DNA of 64,000 nt from Algoriphagus lacus (lineage in GTDB: Bacteria > Bacteroidota > Bacteroidia > Cytophagales > Cyclobacteriaceae). The DNA lies in NCBI RefSeq assembly GCF_003583985.1, contig NZ_QXML01000009.1, positions 73,315-137,314 of the forward strand, written 5' to 3'. Of this stretch, positions 54,427 to 63,438 are shown one piece after another (position 1 is the stretch's first letter; every line of letters starts with the position of its first letter). The notes under the pieces are model-generated. The model saw nothing but the letters and a program-made list of their open reading frames with translations. It made no database searches and was not told the origin of the DNA. Both the position numbers and the translations under genes were made by a program.

Positions 54427-55179
54427 AAATAGGTTTTTTCAAGCTCCTATGTAATTGGATGGGTCTTATTCAGGGGCATAAGGATTTGAATGTAATCTTG
54501 TTAACCATTCGAACGCTTATGCCCCTTACCTGTTTAACTCAACCTGAGGCCCTTTCAGATTCAGCCTTACTTTCTATTTACCAAGTATAATTTCTTGTGA
54601 CCTTGGTCTTTCTTTGGATCTCATTAGAATCAATTGAAAACCGTGTTTTAACAGAGATGAAGGAACTGTTTTGGGATGCAAGTGATGTTTTGTTCCTTCC
54701 TCGTTTCTATCCGTTTCGGCATATTGGCATCTATTATCCAAGTAAAAGCTTCCCAAGGGGTTTGATGTGCTCTATACTGATAACTATCGCCGAAGTGTTC
54801 GATAGAGGCTCAACTTACCAGGAAAAGGTGGTAGGGTTGCTTGCCCGATTGGACTCTGCTGAACTTTTGATTTTATCCTAACATTTTGAATGACTTAAAC
54901 GTGTAGATCCTGATCTAAATCCAAGAGTTGGAGTAATGAAATTAAGATTGATGACTTATTTGAATACCTTAATCTTTCTTCAAAATCAGATAATTTTTCA
55001 GAGAAACAGTGCATTTGGTAATATGAAATTGGAAAACCGAAAGTTTAATTTGGTTTCTAACTTATCTTTTGGCCGGCTTTTCCGGTACTCCAAAGGGGAA
55101 TTTTAAAATGAATAGTTAAGCCCTTTACTTAATCCCAATTACCTCAAATAAGTCCGACCGAGGAAATATTTACTTAGCC
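54427..55179. other. Intergenic region with an inverted repeat
   Basis: 753 bases. Contains the inverted repeat at 54472-54526. Overlapping short open frames on both strands (54574-54881) lack family resemblance. On the minus strand HPKTVPSSLLKHGFQLI faintly recalls a GNAT acetyltransferase end, too weak to call. Confidence 0.4.
54472..54526. repeat. Inverted repeat, 11-bp arms, after the serine hydrolase gene
   Basis: AGGGGCATAAG (54472-54482) and CTTATGCCCCT (54516-54526) are exact reverse complements with a 33-base loop. No T-run follows. Possible mRNA 3' structure or protein site. Confidence 0.7.
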
Positions 55180-55761
55180 ATGGAAAATTTACTTTTCGAC
55201 TTTATGTCAAAATACATCACCCTTACAGAAGAGGAGAAGACTGCGTTGCTATCAATGAATCTTTTTCATTCTGTAAAAAAAGGAACCGTTTTACTTAAAG
55301 AAGGGCAGAGTTCCAAAGAGTTCTTCTTTGTAATAAAGGGTTGTATACGAGTGTATTACATCATTGATGGAGAGGAAAAAACAACCGCTTTCTACACAGA
55401 ATTGGAGGCATTAACTCCTCATTGTGTTATCACTAAAACCCCGTCGGATTATTTTGTAAGTTGTTTGGAAGACAGCATCCTCCTGATCTCCAATACTGAG
55501 CTGACTGAAGAAGCCAACAATAAATTTCCCAAGTTTGAACTCATGTGTAGAATGTTTTCGGAAGAATTGTTGGCCAAACAACAAATCGATTTTGATGAAT
55601 TTAAGACCTCTTCACCTGAACAGCGGTATTTAAACTTGTTGGAAAAAAGACCAGACCTTATCCAACGTGTTCCTCAGCATCAATTGGCAAGCTTCTTAGG
55701 AATTCAACCCCAATCTTTAAGTAGATTGAGAGCCAGGATTATGGAGAAAAAAGGGAGGTAA
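55180..55761 (+). CDS. Crp/Fnr family transcriptional regulator
   Basis: 193 residues: cyclic-nucleotide-like roll (HSVKKGTVLLKEGQSSKEFF, VIKGCIRVYYIIDGEEKTTA) and HTH with helix LGIQPQSLSRLRAR. No cAMP cassette. The next gene, 83 bases on, is a truncated outer-membrane barrel whose intact paralog lies at 57624. Confidence 0.9.
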   Translation: MENLLFDFMSKYITLTEEEKTALLSMNLFHSVKKGTVLLKEGQSSKEFFFVIKGCIRVYYIIDGEEKTTAFYTELEALTPHCVITKTPSDYFVSCLEDSILLISNTELTEEANNKFPKFELMCRMFSEELLAKQQIDFDEFKTSSPEQRYLNLLEKRPDLIQRVPQHQLASFLGIQPQSLSRLRARIMEKKGR

Positions 55762-55844
55762 AGTCCTTTTCTTAACTTAAGTGATCGAATAAGTACCTCC
55801 TTCCGATCTTCTTTTGCAGCAGAGTTTCAAGAAAAAGAAAAACT

Positions 55845-56147
55845 ATGCAATGGAAATATTCCCTTATTGGACTTGCCTGCTTTTTGGCAACCGGTTTCCA
55901 AGTGAATGCAAAACACTCAAAACAAGACAGTTCCTTTAAGAAGTGGTTTGTAGGAAGCTCATTCCTTATGTTAGGTAACTTCATTCCTCATGACTCCAAT
56001 TCACCGAGGTATTTTCAATTGAATGTTGGACATCGTACACTAAGAGATGTTGTTCAATTTCTATTTAAAAGGCCTCAATCCGCTTGGCCACTAGGTATTC
56101 CTTTCGGTCTTTATTTTGATGCAATTGGACTAAACTACCTTGAATAA
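55845..56147 (+). pseudogene. Truncated outer-membrane barrel gene, paralog of 57624
   Basis: The 100 codons align with the first half of the protein at 57624: VNAKHSKQDSSFKKWFVGSS against VSAQYSKQDTTYKKLFVGST, FLMLGNF against LFLLGNF, and SAWPLGI against HAWPLGI. The frame then ends early. Downstream, GGAAAGGACTTTATG near 56201 recalls the matching site near 57973 of the intact gene, so the lost half persists as decayed DNA to about 56250. The region upstream shares TTAACTTAAGTGA with 57624. Confidence 0.8.
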
Positions 56148-56468
56148 GTAGGTATCCTTGCTCCTCAAGTTTGAAACCAGCGCTTTTGGCGGAAAGGACT
56201 TTATGCTTCTCTGTCTAGGTATTGAATGCTTTTAAAAATATCTGGATGAGAATAAAAGAAGTTTGGGAACGGATTTATTCTTTATGTAGACCCTTATAAT
56301 GGGGTCCAATTTATATTAAAGACTGTTTCTTTTTTGCCACGCTATAGGACTTAGTTATTGGTCTCTATGAACAGGTATTCCGAATTCTTTTGAGACTGTA
56401 GAACAACGTTGGCCTGACTAAATTGTCAAACCCGTGCTTGATTTTTGGTTTAAATTTTAGTGGATTAT
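56148..56468. other. Decayed 3' half of the barrel pseudogene and spacer
   Basis: 321 bases. The first hundred resemble scrambled barrel-gene sequence; the rest is AT-rich spacer before the reductase gene. Confidence 0.45.
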
Positions 56469-57383
56469 ATGAAAGCAGTTATCTGTACTCGATATGGAAA
56501 TCCGGAAGTTTTGAAGCTTCAGGAGATTTCCAAACCTATTCCCAATTCCAATCAGATTCTTGTTAGAATAGTCGCCACTACGGTCAATTCTGGAGATGTA
56601 AGAGTAAGGAATCTTGACGTCAAAGGAATCATGAAGTGGATTATGCGCTTGGTATTGGGTTTTTCAAAACCACGTAAACCCATATTGGGAAATGTGTTTG
56701 CAGGGGTGGTGGAGACTGTAGGGAACAAGGTTTCTAAGTTTAAATCGGGTGATAAAGTATTCGGAATGACTGGTTTCAATTTTGGAACGCATGCTGAATA
56801 TATTGCTGTGGATCAAAATAGCAAAGTGATTGAAATGCCTGAAAATGCCACATTCGAAGAGGCCGCTGCGATAATTTTCGGTGGGCAAACGGCCATTTAT
56901 TTTTTGGAAAGTGCCAAAATTTCCGAAAGGCCCAACAAAAAAATCCTGATCATAGGCGCCACAGGCTCAGTGGGAACGGCAGCAATCCAATTGGCCAACT
57001 ATTTCCATGCCGACATCACGGCAGTTTGCAGTTCGAGGGGGAGTCAACTTGTTGGAGACCTTGGAGTGACAAAAATTATTCTTTATGACAAAGAAGACTT
57101 TACTGAGGGGTCTGAAAAGTATGATATAATTTTTGATGCAATTGGGAATACCAACAGAAGAACGTGTGAGAAACATCTCATAAAAGGTGGCATCTATAAG
57201 AATGTGAATAGCTATGCTCCAGAAGAAAAGCAACAACTGCTATTGTTGAAGGAACTTTATGAAAAAGGAGCTTTTAAGGCAGTAATTGACAGGACCTTTC
57301 AATTTGAGGAAATTATAGAAGCGCACCGATACGTAGAATCAGGGCGCAAAAAGGGGAACGTAGTATTAAAAATTAGTGGATGA
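56469..57383 (+). CDS. MDR-family NAD(P)-dependent oxidoreductase (zinc-free quinone reductase type)
   Basis: 305 residues, intact medium-chain fold: MKAVICTRYGNPEVLKLQEI, GNVFAGVVETVGNKVSKFKS, GDKVFGM, and the Rossmann loop ILIIGATGSVGTAAIQLANY. No structural or catalytic zinc cysteines. Likely reduces quinones or enones. ATG 56469 is preferred to GTG 56460. It lies between the two barrel paralogs. Contrast the degenerate relative at 22813. Confidence 0.9.
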   Translation: MKAVICTRYGNPEVLKLQEISKPIPNSNQILVRIVATTVNSGDVRVRNLDVKGIMKWIMRLVLGFSKPRKPILGNVFAGVVETVGNKVSKFKSGDKVFGMTGFNFGTHAEYIAVDQNSKVIEMPENATFEEAAAIIFGGQTAIYFLESAKISERPNKKILIIGATGSVGTAAIQLANYFHADITAVCSSRGSQLVGDLGVTKIILYDKEDFTEGSEKYDIIFDAIGNTNRRTCEKHLIKGGIYKNVNSYAPEEKQQLLLLKELYEKGAFKAVIDRTFQFEEIIEAHRYVESGRKKGNVVLKISG

Positions 57384-57623
57384 AATGATCACCCACATTT
57401 TTGGCCTACTGGTACTAATCTCTCATTTAGAATAGGTCTGTTTTAATATACTAAGTAATATAGATGGCGAGGTTCTGTTAGATGATTTCAAAATTAATAA
57501 GAAAACCAGGAGATAGAATACTCATGAAATCTGCTAGTCGCTGTTTTTTAACTTAAGTGAACGAATGGCGATATCCATCCAATTTATTTTTGTGTCATCT
57601 ATTAACATCAATTAGAAAATGAC

Positions 57624-58247
57624 ATGAAAAAGAAAATTTCATCGATTGTATTTGCCTTACTGTTGGCTTTTAGCTTTCAGGTTAGTGCTCAGTATTCCAA
57701 ACAGGATACTACTTACAAAAAGCTTTTTGTAGGTAGTACTTTATTTTTGTTGGGTAATTTTTCCCCCACCAATCCTCCGGGTTTTGCTCAACTTAATTTA
57801 GGTTATCGAATTACAGGAAGAGATGTAATTTCTCTTGAACTTATAACCTGGAAACATGCTTGGCCTCTGGGAATCAACCCGTTTTATAATAAGGCTTACG
57901 GAACTCCCGAAGAGAAATTTCCTGGTTACATTAGGGAGTTTGGATTCGGAATTGCCTACCAAAGGTATCTTTGGAAAGGACTTTATCTAGCAGTACATGT
58001 CATGCCAATGCGGCAAATCTTTAAGAATGAAAATGGTGATAAGATTGATACTGGTTTCATTATATTCAACACGAATCGGATCGGCTATCACGTAAAGCTC
58101 TTCAAGGACAAGTTTTTTATAGAACCATCGCTTGGCATTGCCGGCCGAGCTTATCACACCGAAATGCCTAATGGCTTTAAAGAAAAAGATGATAAGTGGC
58201 CAAAATACACACCTGAGCCTGGGCTTCATATTGGATTTAATTTCTAA
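57624..58247 (+). CDS. Predicted outer-membrane beta-barrel protein
   Basis: Signal peptide (ending VSAQ), then 185 residues of barrel-type strands (FAQLNLGYRITGRDVISLEL, GFGIAYQRYLWKGLYLAVHV, GYHVKLFKDKFFIEPSLGIA), ending HIGFNF with a terminal Phe. It is the intact paralog of the truncated gene at 55845 and shares TTAACTTAAGTGA before its start. Function unknown. Confidence 0.75.
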   Translation: MKKKISSIVFALLLAFSFQVSAQYSKQDTTYKKLFVGSTLFLLGNFSPTNPPGFAQLNLGYRITGRDVISLELITWKHAWPLGINPFYNKAYGTPEEKFPGYIREFGFGIAYQRYLWKGLYLAVHVMPMRQIFKNENGDKIDTGFIIFNTNRIGYHVKLFKDKFFIEPSLGIAGRAYHTEMPNGFKEKDDKWPKYTPEPGLHIGFNF

Positions 58248-59087
58248 TAATTTGCCAATTGGCTAACAATAAAGATAAATGTTAATAGAGTAATAATTTA
58301 TGTTGCTAAAAAGCCATTGATGCTTTTCTTTATTGATAGCTTGATTGCATCATTGACTGCTATTTTTTTGTTTTTAGAAATTAATACCAACACCTTTGAA
58401 TGCCGATAAACATATTGATGTGTTTATCGGCAATTGGTTTAATTTTGTCAGTACATTCTATTATTTAATCGTTATACTTAGTCAGATTATCCGGCGTGCC
58501 TAAAAGGAGCATTTTTTAGTGAATAAGATTATGCTTTTAATGGAGTTTGGCAGTCCTAGATTTGGGAAAATATGGACCTTAAAATTAAATTGGATTTTAT
58601 AAAAATCCAGAGTATTAGTTGGAGCTACTTTCCATCTAGTCGGATTTTAAACCTCCTTCTTGCGGAGTTTTATACAAACTTCTATTAGGTTCCTCCATTT
58701 GATTGGGTGATTGTTAATGTTCGATCCTGGTTTATTCAAATGATTTTTGATAGAATTGCTATCCTTGGAATTGGGGAATATTGGTTATTTTGAAAAGTTT
58801 GCAATGAGAATCAGTAAGGAATTGTACTTCTAACCTTCCTGTTTGGTATGGTCCGTTCCGGGTTTTAATCCAAAATTGGGTTTTGTTGCTGATCTTTGTC
58901 CTATGGTACTTTCGTCTTTTCAGAAAATGCACAGATCAGATTAGGCGTTCAACTTTAAAGAGAAGGATTTTCCGATTTTAACCCTGTATAATTATTCAAA
59001 CTTGACAACTTGGCCAGAAGCCCTAACCAATAAAAATGACCATTTATGGCTTTGAATAAAACCTAATCAAGACCACCGTTTCCCAAT
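58248..59087. other. Long intergenic region
   Basis: 840 bases. Holds the hairpin at 58401-58432. The rest has stops in all frames and no recognised remnant. Confidence 0.5.
58401..58432. terminator. Inverted repeat, probable terminator
   Basis: TGCCGATAAACA and TGTTTATCGGCA with an 8-base loop, followed by ATTGGTTTAATTTT. It lies 154 bases after the barrel gene, so it may be a distal terminator. Confidence 0.5.
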
Positions 59088-59660
59088 ATGATTGACTTCA
59101 AAGAATTTTTCAGCGCGATAACTTCCATTTCAACTGAGAGTTTGGTGGAGTTCAAGGCTTTGTTCGAGCCAAGAGTATTGAAAAAGGGGGATTACTTTAT
59201 CAAAGAAGGCCAAGTCGCAAATGAACTTGGATTTTTAGAATCAGGGGTCATGCGCGTTTTTTACAGAAATGATAAAGGCACCGAATACAATAAGCAGTTT
59301 TTTGTCAATCCCAGCTTAGTCGGTGGTTACGCTTCCTTAATAACCAATCAGCCTGCAAAAATTAACCAGCAGGCCCTTACGGATTGTGATATTCTGGTGG
59401 CCAAATATGCTGATGTACAGGAGTTTTATTCTAAGTATCCCATTTTTGAACGGGGAGCAAGAATCATAGCCGAGTATTATTTTGTTCATAAAGAGCAAAG
59501 AGAAATTGAAATTGTATTGCTCGACGCAGAAGAACGCTACGCTATTTTTCAAAAGGAATTCCCTCAATTGGAACAGCAAATTCCTCAATATCACATCGCT
59601 TCCTATTTGGGAATTACACCGATACACTTGAGCAGAATCAGGAAGAAAAATTCCCCCTAG
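59088..59660 (+). CDS. Crp/Fnr family transcriptional regulator
   Basis: 190 residues: roll (RVLKKGDYFIKEGQVANELG, SGVMRVFYRNDKGTEYNKQF) and HTH with helix LGITPIHLSRIRKK. No cAMP cassette; the pocket reads LVGGYASLITNQPAKINQQA. It heads a row of a four-helix membrane protein gene and a START-domain gene on the same strand. Confidence 0.9.
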   Translation: MIDFKEFFSAITSISTESLVEFKALFEPRVLKKGDYFIKEGQVANELGFLESGVMRVFYRNDKGTEYNKQFFVNPSLVGGYASLITNQPAKINQQALTDCDILVAKYADVQEFYSKYPIFERGARIIAEYYFVHKEQREIEIVLLDAEERYAIFQKEFPQLEQQIPQYHIASYLGITPIHLSRIRKKNSP

Positions 59661-59751
59661 GAGATTTTATTAACCTATGTAAATGTATTCGGATTCCTCT
59701 CATTCGAATTTTGAGGCAGTGTATTGCTAAACAAATCAAAATTTGAGTCAA

Positions 59752-60162
59752 ATGAGAAATAAGGAATTCCCCTTTTTTACGGGTCTGTTTTTAGCTTCTG
59801 CGGCATGGAATCTTGTCGGAGCTGGCTTTGGTTACTTTAATACCGAATTTACTTTTCAAAGGATTTTTGGAAGAGAGCTTACTGACCCGCTTTACTATGA
59901 AATCTACAAAGGGGCTTGGGGAACCACTCTTATGTTCTTTGTGGGATACCTTATGGTTGCCTATGACCCTGTCCGTCATGCAGGAATTGCGCTCATAGGC
60001 GGAATCGGAAAACTGTCTTTTGCAATTGGGGAAATGCAGCTGTATTTGGCGGGACTGGCAAAATCTGAAATTCTAATTATCGTTATCGGTGATTTTATCT
60101 TTTGTGCATTCTTTGTGCATTACTTTTTCATGTTGTTCAAAAGAAAGAAGGCTATTTTTTGA
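59752..60162 (+). CDS. Small membrane protein, unknown family
   Basis: 136 residues, four membrane helices (about 8-26, 59-76, 81-98 and 106-125), with FGRELTDPLYYEIYKGAWG and IGGIGKLSFAIGEMQ between or within them. DoxX-like in size and topology but not clearly homologous. ATG 59752 is preferred to TTG 59743. The START gene begins 7 bases after its stop. Confidence 0.7.
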   Translation: MRNKEFPFFTGLFLASAAWNLVGAGFGYFNTEFTFQRIFGRELTDPLYYEIYKGAWGTTLMFFVGYLMVAYDPVRHAGIALIGGIGKLSFAIGEMQLYLAGLAKSEILIIVIGDFIFCAFFVHYFFMLFKRKKAIF

Positions 60163-60169
60163 ATCAGTT

Positions 60170-60757
60170 ATGGTAAAGTTTTCAATTGTACTGGCGCTGT
60201 TTTTTGCTAGTATCCATGAATCGTTTGCTCAGGAAACATGGGGACTGGTTAAAGATGAACAAGGAATTCAAGTATTTGTCGCTAAAGTTGCGAATAGTGA
60301 TTTTAAAGCTTTTAAGGCCGTTATGTCGGTTAAAACTACAGAGGATAGAGTTCTTGAAATTCTAAAGGATGTAAATAAATATCCGGATTGGTTTGCCTAT
60401 ACAAAGTCGGTGAAGCTTATAAAGCAGTCGGAGAATGAACAACAATTTTCAATGGAGACGGATTATCCTTGGCCCTATTATAATGAGTGCTCCAATTATT
60501 CAATGGTTTTTCAAAAAAGTGGGACCGGGACACACAGAATAAACATTGTAGGTTCTGACGAAAAGGCGAGCTGCAAGTATTCCTTAAAAAAAGCAAACGG
60601 ATATATTTTGCTTGAGCCAGACAAAGGGGATCTCAGGATTACCTATTATTTTCATTCAGAACCTTCGCAAAATATCCCGGCAGGGCTGATTAACCCAATG
60701 ATCTATCGAATGCCATTTGAAACATTTATTGATCTGAAGAAGAGATTTTTAGATTGA
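60170..60757 (+). CDS. Exported START-domain protein
   Basis: Signal peptide (ending SFAQ), then a START (StAR-related lipid transfer) domain: TWGLVKDEQGIQVFVAKVAN, then KYPDWFAYTKSVKLIKQSEN, then TDYPWPYYNE. It would bind a lipid or hydrophobic ligand in the periplasm. ATG 60170 is chosen because it starts the signal peptide; an in-frame GTG at 60089 overlaps the previous gene. Probably cotranscribed with the membrane protein gene. Confidence 0.82.
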   Translation: MVKFSIVLALFFASIHESFAQETWGLVKDEQGIQVFVAKVANSDFKAFKAVMSVKTTEDRVLEILKDVNKYPDWFAYTKSVKLIKQSENEQQFSMETDYPWPYYNECSNYSMVFQKSGTGTHRINIVGSDEKASCKYSLKKANGYILLEPDKGDLRITYYFHSEPSQNIPAGLINPMIYRMPFETFIDLKKRFLD

Positions 60758-61124
60758 ATTCATTTCCAAAAGGTGATTTTGAAACTGTGAAGTGACTAAG
60801 TATAATGTTGGTTCGGGCTGATCAATTAAGGTAACGATCTAACTTGGCGGACCAGTTCGTCCACTTTTTCCATCGATGGAACCTTTACTGGGGGGAGTGG
60901 ACTTGCTTTTTGGAGAATGATGATTTTTGGTTTTTGATTCGGAATCCAATTTGGCTTAATCAAAAAGTCAACCACTGAAGGATTTAAAAACACAACACCT
61001 TTACCTTTTCTCGCCTTTTTCTAAAGTCGGAAAAGAATTGGAAATTAATCTTCAACAACGGTACACATACTAAACCGTATGTGTACCCGTCTTTTCATCT
61101 AACAAGGAGGTTAAAGACTTTTTA
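60758..61124. other. Convergent intergenic region with a hairpin
   Basis: 367 bases between convergent genes. Contains the hairpin at 61060-61087. No gene remnant recognised. Confidence 0.5.
61060..61087 (-). terminator. Hairpin, probable terminator of the DoxX-like gene
   Basis: GGTACACATAC and GTATGTGTACC with a TAAACC loop, 38 bases past the stop codon. The T-run is poor on either strand. Confidence 0.55.
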
Positions 61125-61508
61125 CTAATGATGGTTAGGCTGTTTTCTGAATTGCAGATAGGTAAATAGAACCAGTACCAAGGCGATTGAGGCTTTCGCA
61201 ACATCCGCGTGGTATCCCGTTGCTGCTCCCGATATCAATGCAAACAGGACATCGAAGGTAAAACCGGCAAAGACCCATTCTTTCAAAGATTTGAGTTTTG
61301 GAATAATCAATACCCCAGCGCCTATTAGTTTAGCTGTACCCAATGCTGTTATAAAATAGGGTGGATAACCCATTTCAATTGTTTTTGGATACGTCGCCGG
61401 ATGTTGAATGAGCTCCCAATACCCGCTTAAGGCGAAAAAAAACGCTAAAAGACTGGAGAGCATGCGATACCACGTAATCCTATTTCCTATTGAGGTTCCA
61501 AACTTCAT
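61125..61508 (-). CDS. DoxX-like membrane protein
   Basis: 127 residues, four membrane helices. The DoxX pattern is seen: SLLAFFFALSGYWELIQHP, GYPPYFITALGTAKLIGAGV, then EWVFAGFTFDVLFALISGAA. DoxX proteins are quinone-associated membrane proteins of poorly known role. ATG 61508 is preferred to GTG 61514. It starts 10 bases after the outer-membrane protein gene. Confidence 0.82.
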   Translation of the reverse strand: MKFGTSIGNRITWYRMLSSLLAFFFALSGYWELIQHPATYPKTIEMGYPPYFITALGTAKLIGAGVLIIPKLKSLKEWVFAGFTFDVLFALISGAATGYHADVAKASIALVLVLFTYLQFRKQPNHH

Positions 61509-61518
61509 GATCACCCAG

Positions 61519-62127
61519 TTACAGCTTCACCAGGAAATTCAAGCTGATTAAGGCATTCATTCGTTCTCTGAACTGAACTTCATTTGGTTTGCTTATCCAG
61601 GAAAGATCCCGTTGCACTTCGGTCATAATGCGAAACCCGGCTTTTTCTGAGACCCTAAAATGGGCACCCAGTAGGGCATTCGTGCCCGCATTAACACCTG
61701 AACCACTTCCTGTGTAATACCCAGTCATATCCGTGCGGGCATAATAGATTCCGTAGGCACCTAAACCAAATACCAGTGAAACTGGCTTTGAAAGATCACG
61801 ACTGTACACCACGTTGATTGGAAAGCGAAGGTTGTTGTTTTTGTAGTTGACGTATTCGCCTTGGTTCACATCATTGCCGTTAAATTGCGAGAAACCAATT
61901 CCGGCTTCCACCAGAAACTTTTTCGAAAGTGATCTTGAGAGCAGTACTTCGAGTTGTGTTAAACTGCCATTAATCAGTTTCTTATTTCCAAGTTCCAGTT
62001 GTGAAATGCCCAGTTTGGTTTTTGCAACCACCGCATACTTCTTTTCTGGAATACTGGTAGGTGAGATCTGGGCATGCGCCCCGAAAGCCAGCAACATCAG
62101 TGCAATGACTATTCCTTTGTTTTTCAT
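61519..62127 (-). CDS. Outer-membrane beta-barrel protein
   Basis: Signal peptide of about 20 residues (ending AHAQ) and 180 residues of amphipathic strands (LGISQLELGNKKLINGSLTQ, SLVFGLGAYGIYYARTDM, FRERMNALISLNFLVKL). ATG 62127 is chosen; the frame also has starts up to 62178 that would spoil the signal peptide. It follows the Crp/Fnr gene by 66 bases. Confidence 0.75.
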   Translation of the reverse strand: MKNKGIVIALMLLAFGAHAQISPTSIPEKKYAVVAKTKLGISQLELGNKKLINGSLTQLEVLLSRSLSKKFLVEAGIGFSQFNGNDVNQGEYVNYKNNNLRFPINVVYSRDLSKPVSLVFGLGAYGIYYARTDMTGYYTGSGSGVNAGTNALLGAHFRVSEKAGFRIMTEVQRDLSWISKPNEVQFRERMNALISLNFLVKL

Positions 62128-62193
62128 TTGTGTTTTTTGTTGGATTTGAGGCAAACCTACGCTCGACCAATCCATCAAAAAACGCCAAATGTC

Positions 62194-62844
62194 CTATAAT
62201 GTAATCTCCCGTCTAAGTCTGCTTAGGTGCCGCGAACTAATACCTAGGTAAGATGCCAGGAACTTCAGTGGAATTTGTTGCACATAATGCGGCCTGTGTG
62301 CAAGCAATTCAAGATACCGCTCTTTGGGTGTTTTGTTCAGCAGTTGAAAAACCCGGTTTTCAAGTTCTACATAGGCTGACTTGATAATGGTTTTACTAAA
62401 CTTGAGCCAGTTTAAATTGTCCTGGAGCTGGGTCTCCAATACATCGAATGGCAACAGCAACAGCTCTGCATCTGTAATAGCCTCTATGCATTCGGATGAA
62501 CCTTTACCCGATATGAGCGCACCATACGATGCAATGATCTGGTTGGGAAAGGTAATGCTGTATGTCTTTTCCTCACCTGTTGTTTCTCGGATTAAGTGCC
62601 TGAAAAATCCCTCCTTTACCAAAGCAAACTCGCGGCTCAAGGTACCTTCGCTAACAAAACACGTTCCTTTCGGTACTTTCCGGTACTGCATGGCCTGAAT
62701 AATGGTCTGGATTTCGGGTTCGGTTAAAATCTGGTGTTGCTCCAAAAAAGCACGTAATAACACTTCATGTGGCCATGGTATGTCACATTTTTTAGCTGCC
62801 TGATACGCAATGGAATTCATGTCCTTTCTCTTCTCCCTGATCAT
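62194..62844 (-). CDS. Crp/Fnr family transcriptional regulator
   Basis: 216 residues: roll (RKVPKGTCFVSEGTLSREFA, KEGFFRHLIRETTGEEKTYS) and HTH with helix LGISSRHLSRLRRE. No cAMP cassette; the pocket reads IIASYGALISGKGSSECIEA. ATG at 62844 or 62820. First gene of the minus-strand set with the outer-membrane protein and DoxX-like genes. Confidence 0.9.
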   Translation of the reverse strand: MIREKRKDMNSIAYQAAKKCDIPWPHEVLLRAFLEQHQILTEPEIQTIIQAMQYRKVPKGTCFVSEGTLSREFALVKEGFFRHLIRETTGEEKTYSITFPNQIIASYGALISGKGSSECIEAITDAELLLLPFDVLETQLQDNLNWLKFSKTIIKSAYVELENRVFQLLNKTPKERYLELLAHRPHYVQQIPLKFLASYLGISSRHLSRLRREITL

Positions 62845-63438
62845 ACCTATAAAATCGGATTCTACGGTAGCGCTGAAAAACGGTTTGCAGACATGATATA
62901 AATTTCCTAAAGCAATAACTTGAACTTGCTGTTTTTTAAAGAAAACGAGGTTTTATCCTGTTTTCATTCGTGCATAGTAAGCATGGTTTTGAATCCTCAA
63001 GTCCTTCAAATAAAAAATGCTAGTAAATAGAAGTGGGCTCAGTCTGATCCAGACTTTTATTGGCACTCCTGGCTTTGAAATGATGGGCAATAGAGTAGGG
63101 CAAGGTGAATTGTCTGGATAAAGAAAAAACAATGCTTGGTTGAATTTTCACCCATAGGAAGCCATGAAGTCCGAAGCTTCTGATGGTGTTGGATGAACTG
63201 AAATCATGTTAAGCCATGGACATTAGAGGTTTGGTTTTTGGGGTATTTCCATAGCAGGTGGAGATTTTTAAATCTTTAAGATTATTAAGGGAAAGGGTAA
63301 GTCCACACCCTTGGGTAGTGAGGGTGGAATGAGTCATCAAAAGTTGTCCTAAACCTGAACCGTTCAAATGGCTGTGCCAAAATTTAATCCATTAAATTTT
63401 GGCACAGTTGATCGAACATTCATAATTAGTGAGTCTGT
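62845..63438. other. Intergenic region with a long palindrome
   Basis: 594 bases. Holds the 36-base palindrome at 63372-63407. Otherwise no gene-like sequence recognised. Confidence 0.5.
63372..63407. repeat. Near-perfect palindrome, 17-bp arms with a 2-base centre
   Basis: CTGTGCCAAAATTTAAT (63372-63388), CC, then its exact reverse complement (63391-63407). It lies 31 bases past the stop of the minus-strand dehydrogenase gene. No T-run, so a terminator role is uncertain. Confidence 0.8.

Noticed and set aside
54574-54881. Overlapping open frames on both strands after the serine hydrolase gene
   Set aside because: Neither shows a convincing family pattern; a weak GNAT-like end on the minus strand is not enough.
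62381-62698. Plus-strand open frame opposite the last Crp/Fnr gene
   Set aside because: Antisense shadow of a clear family member.
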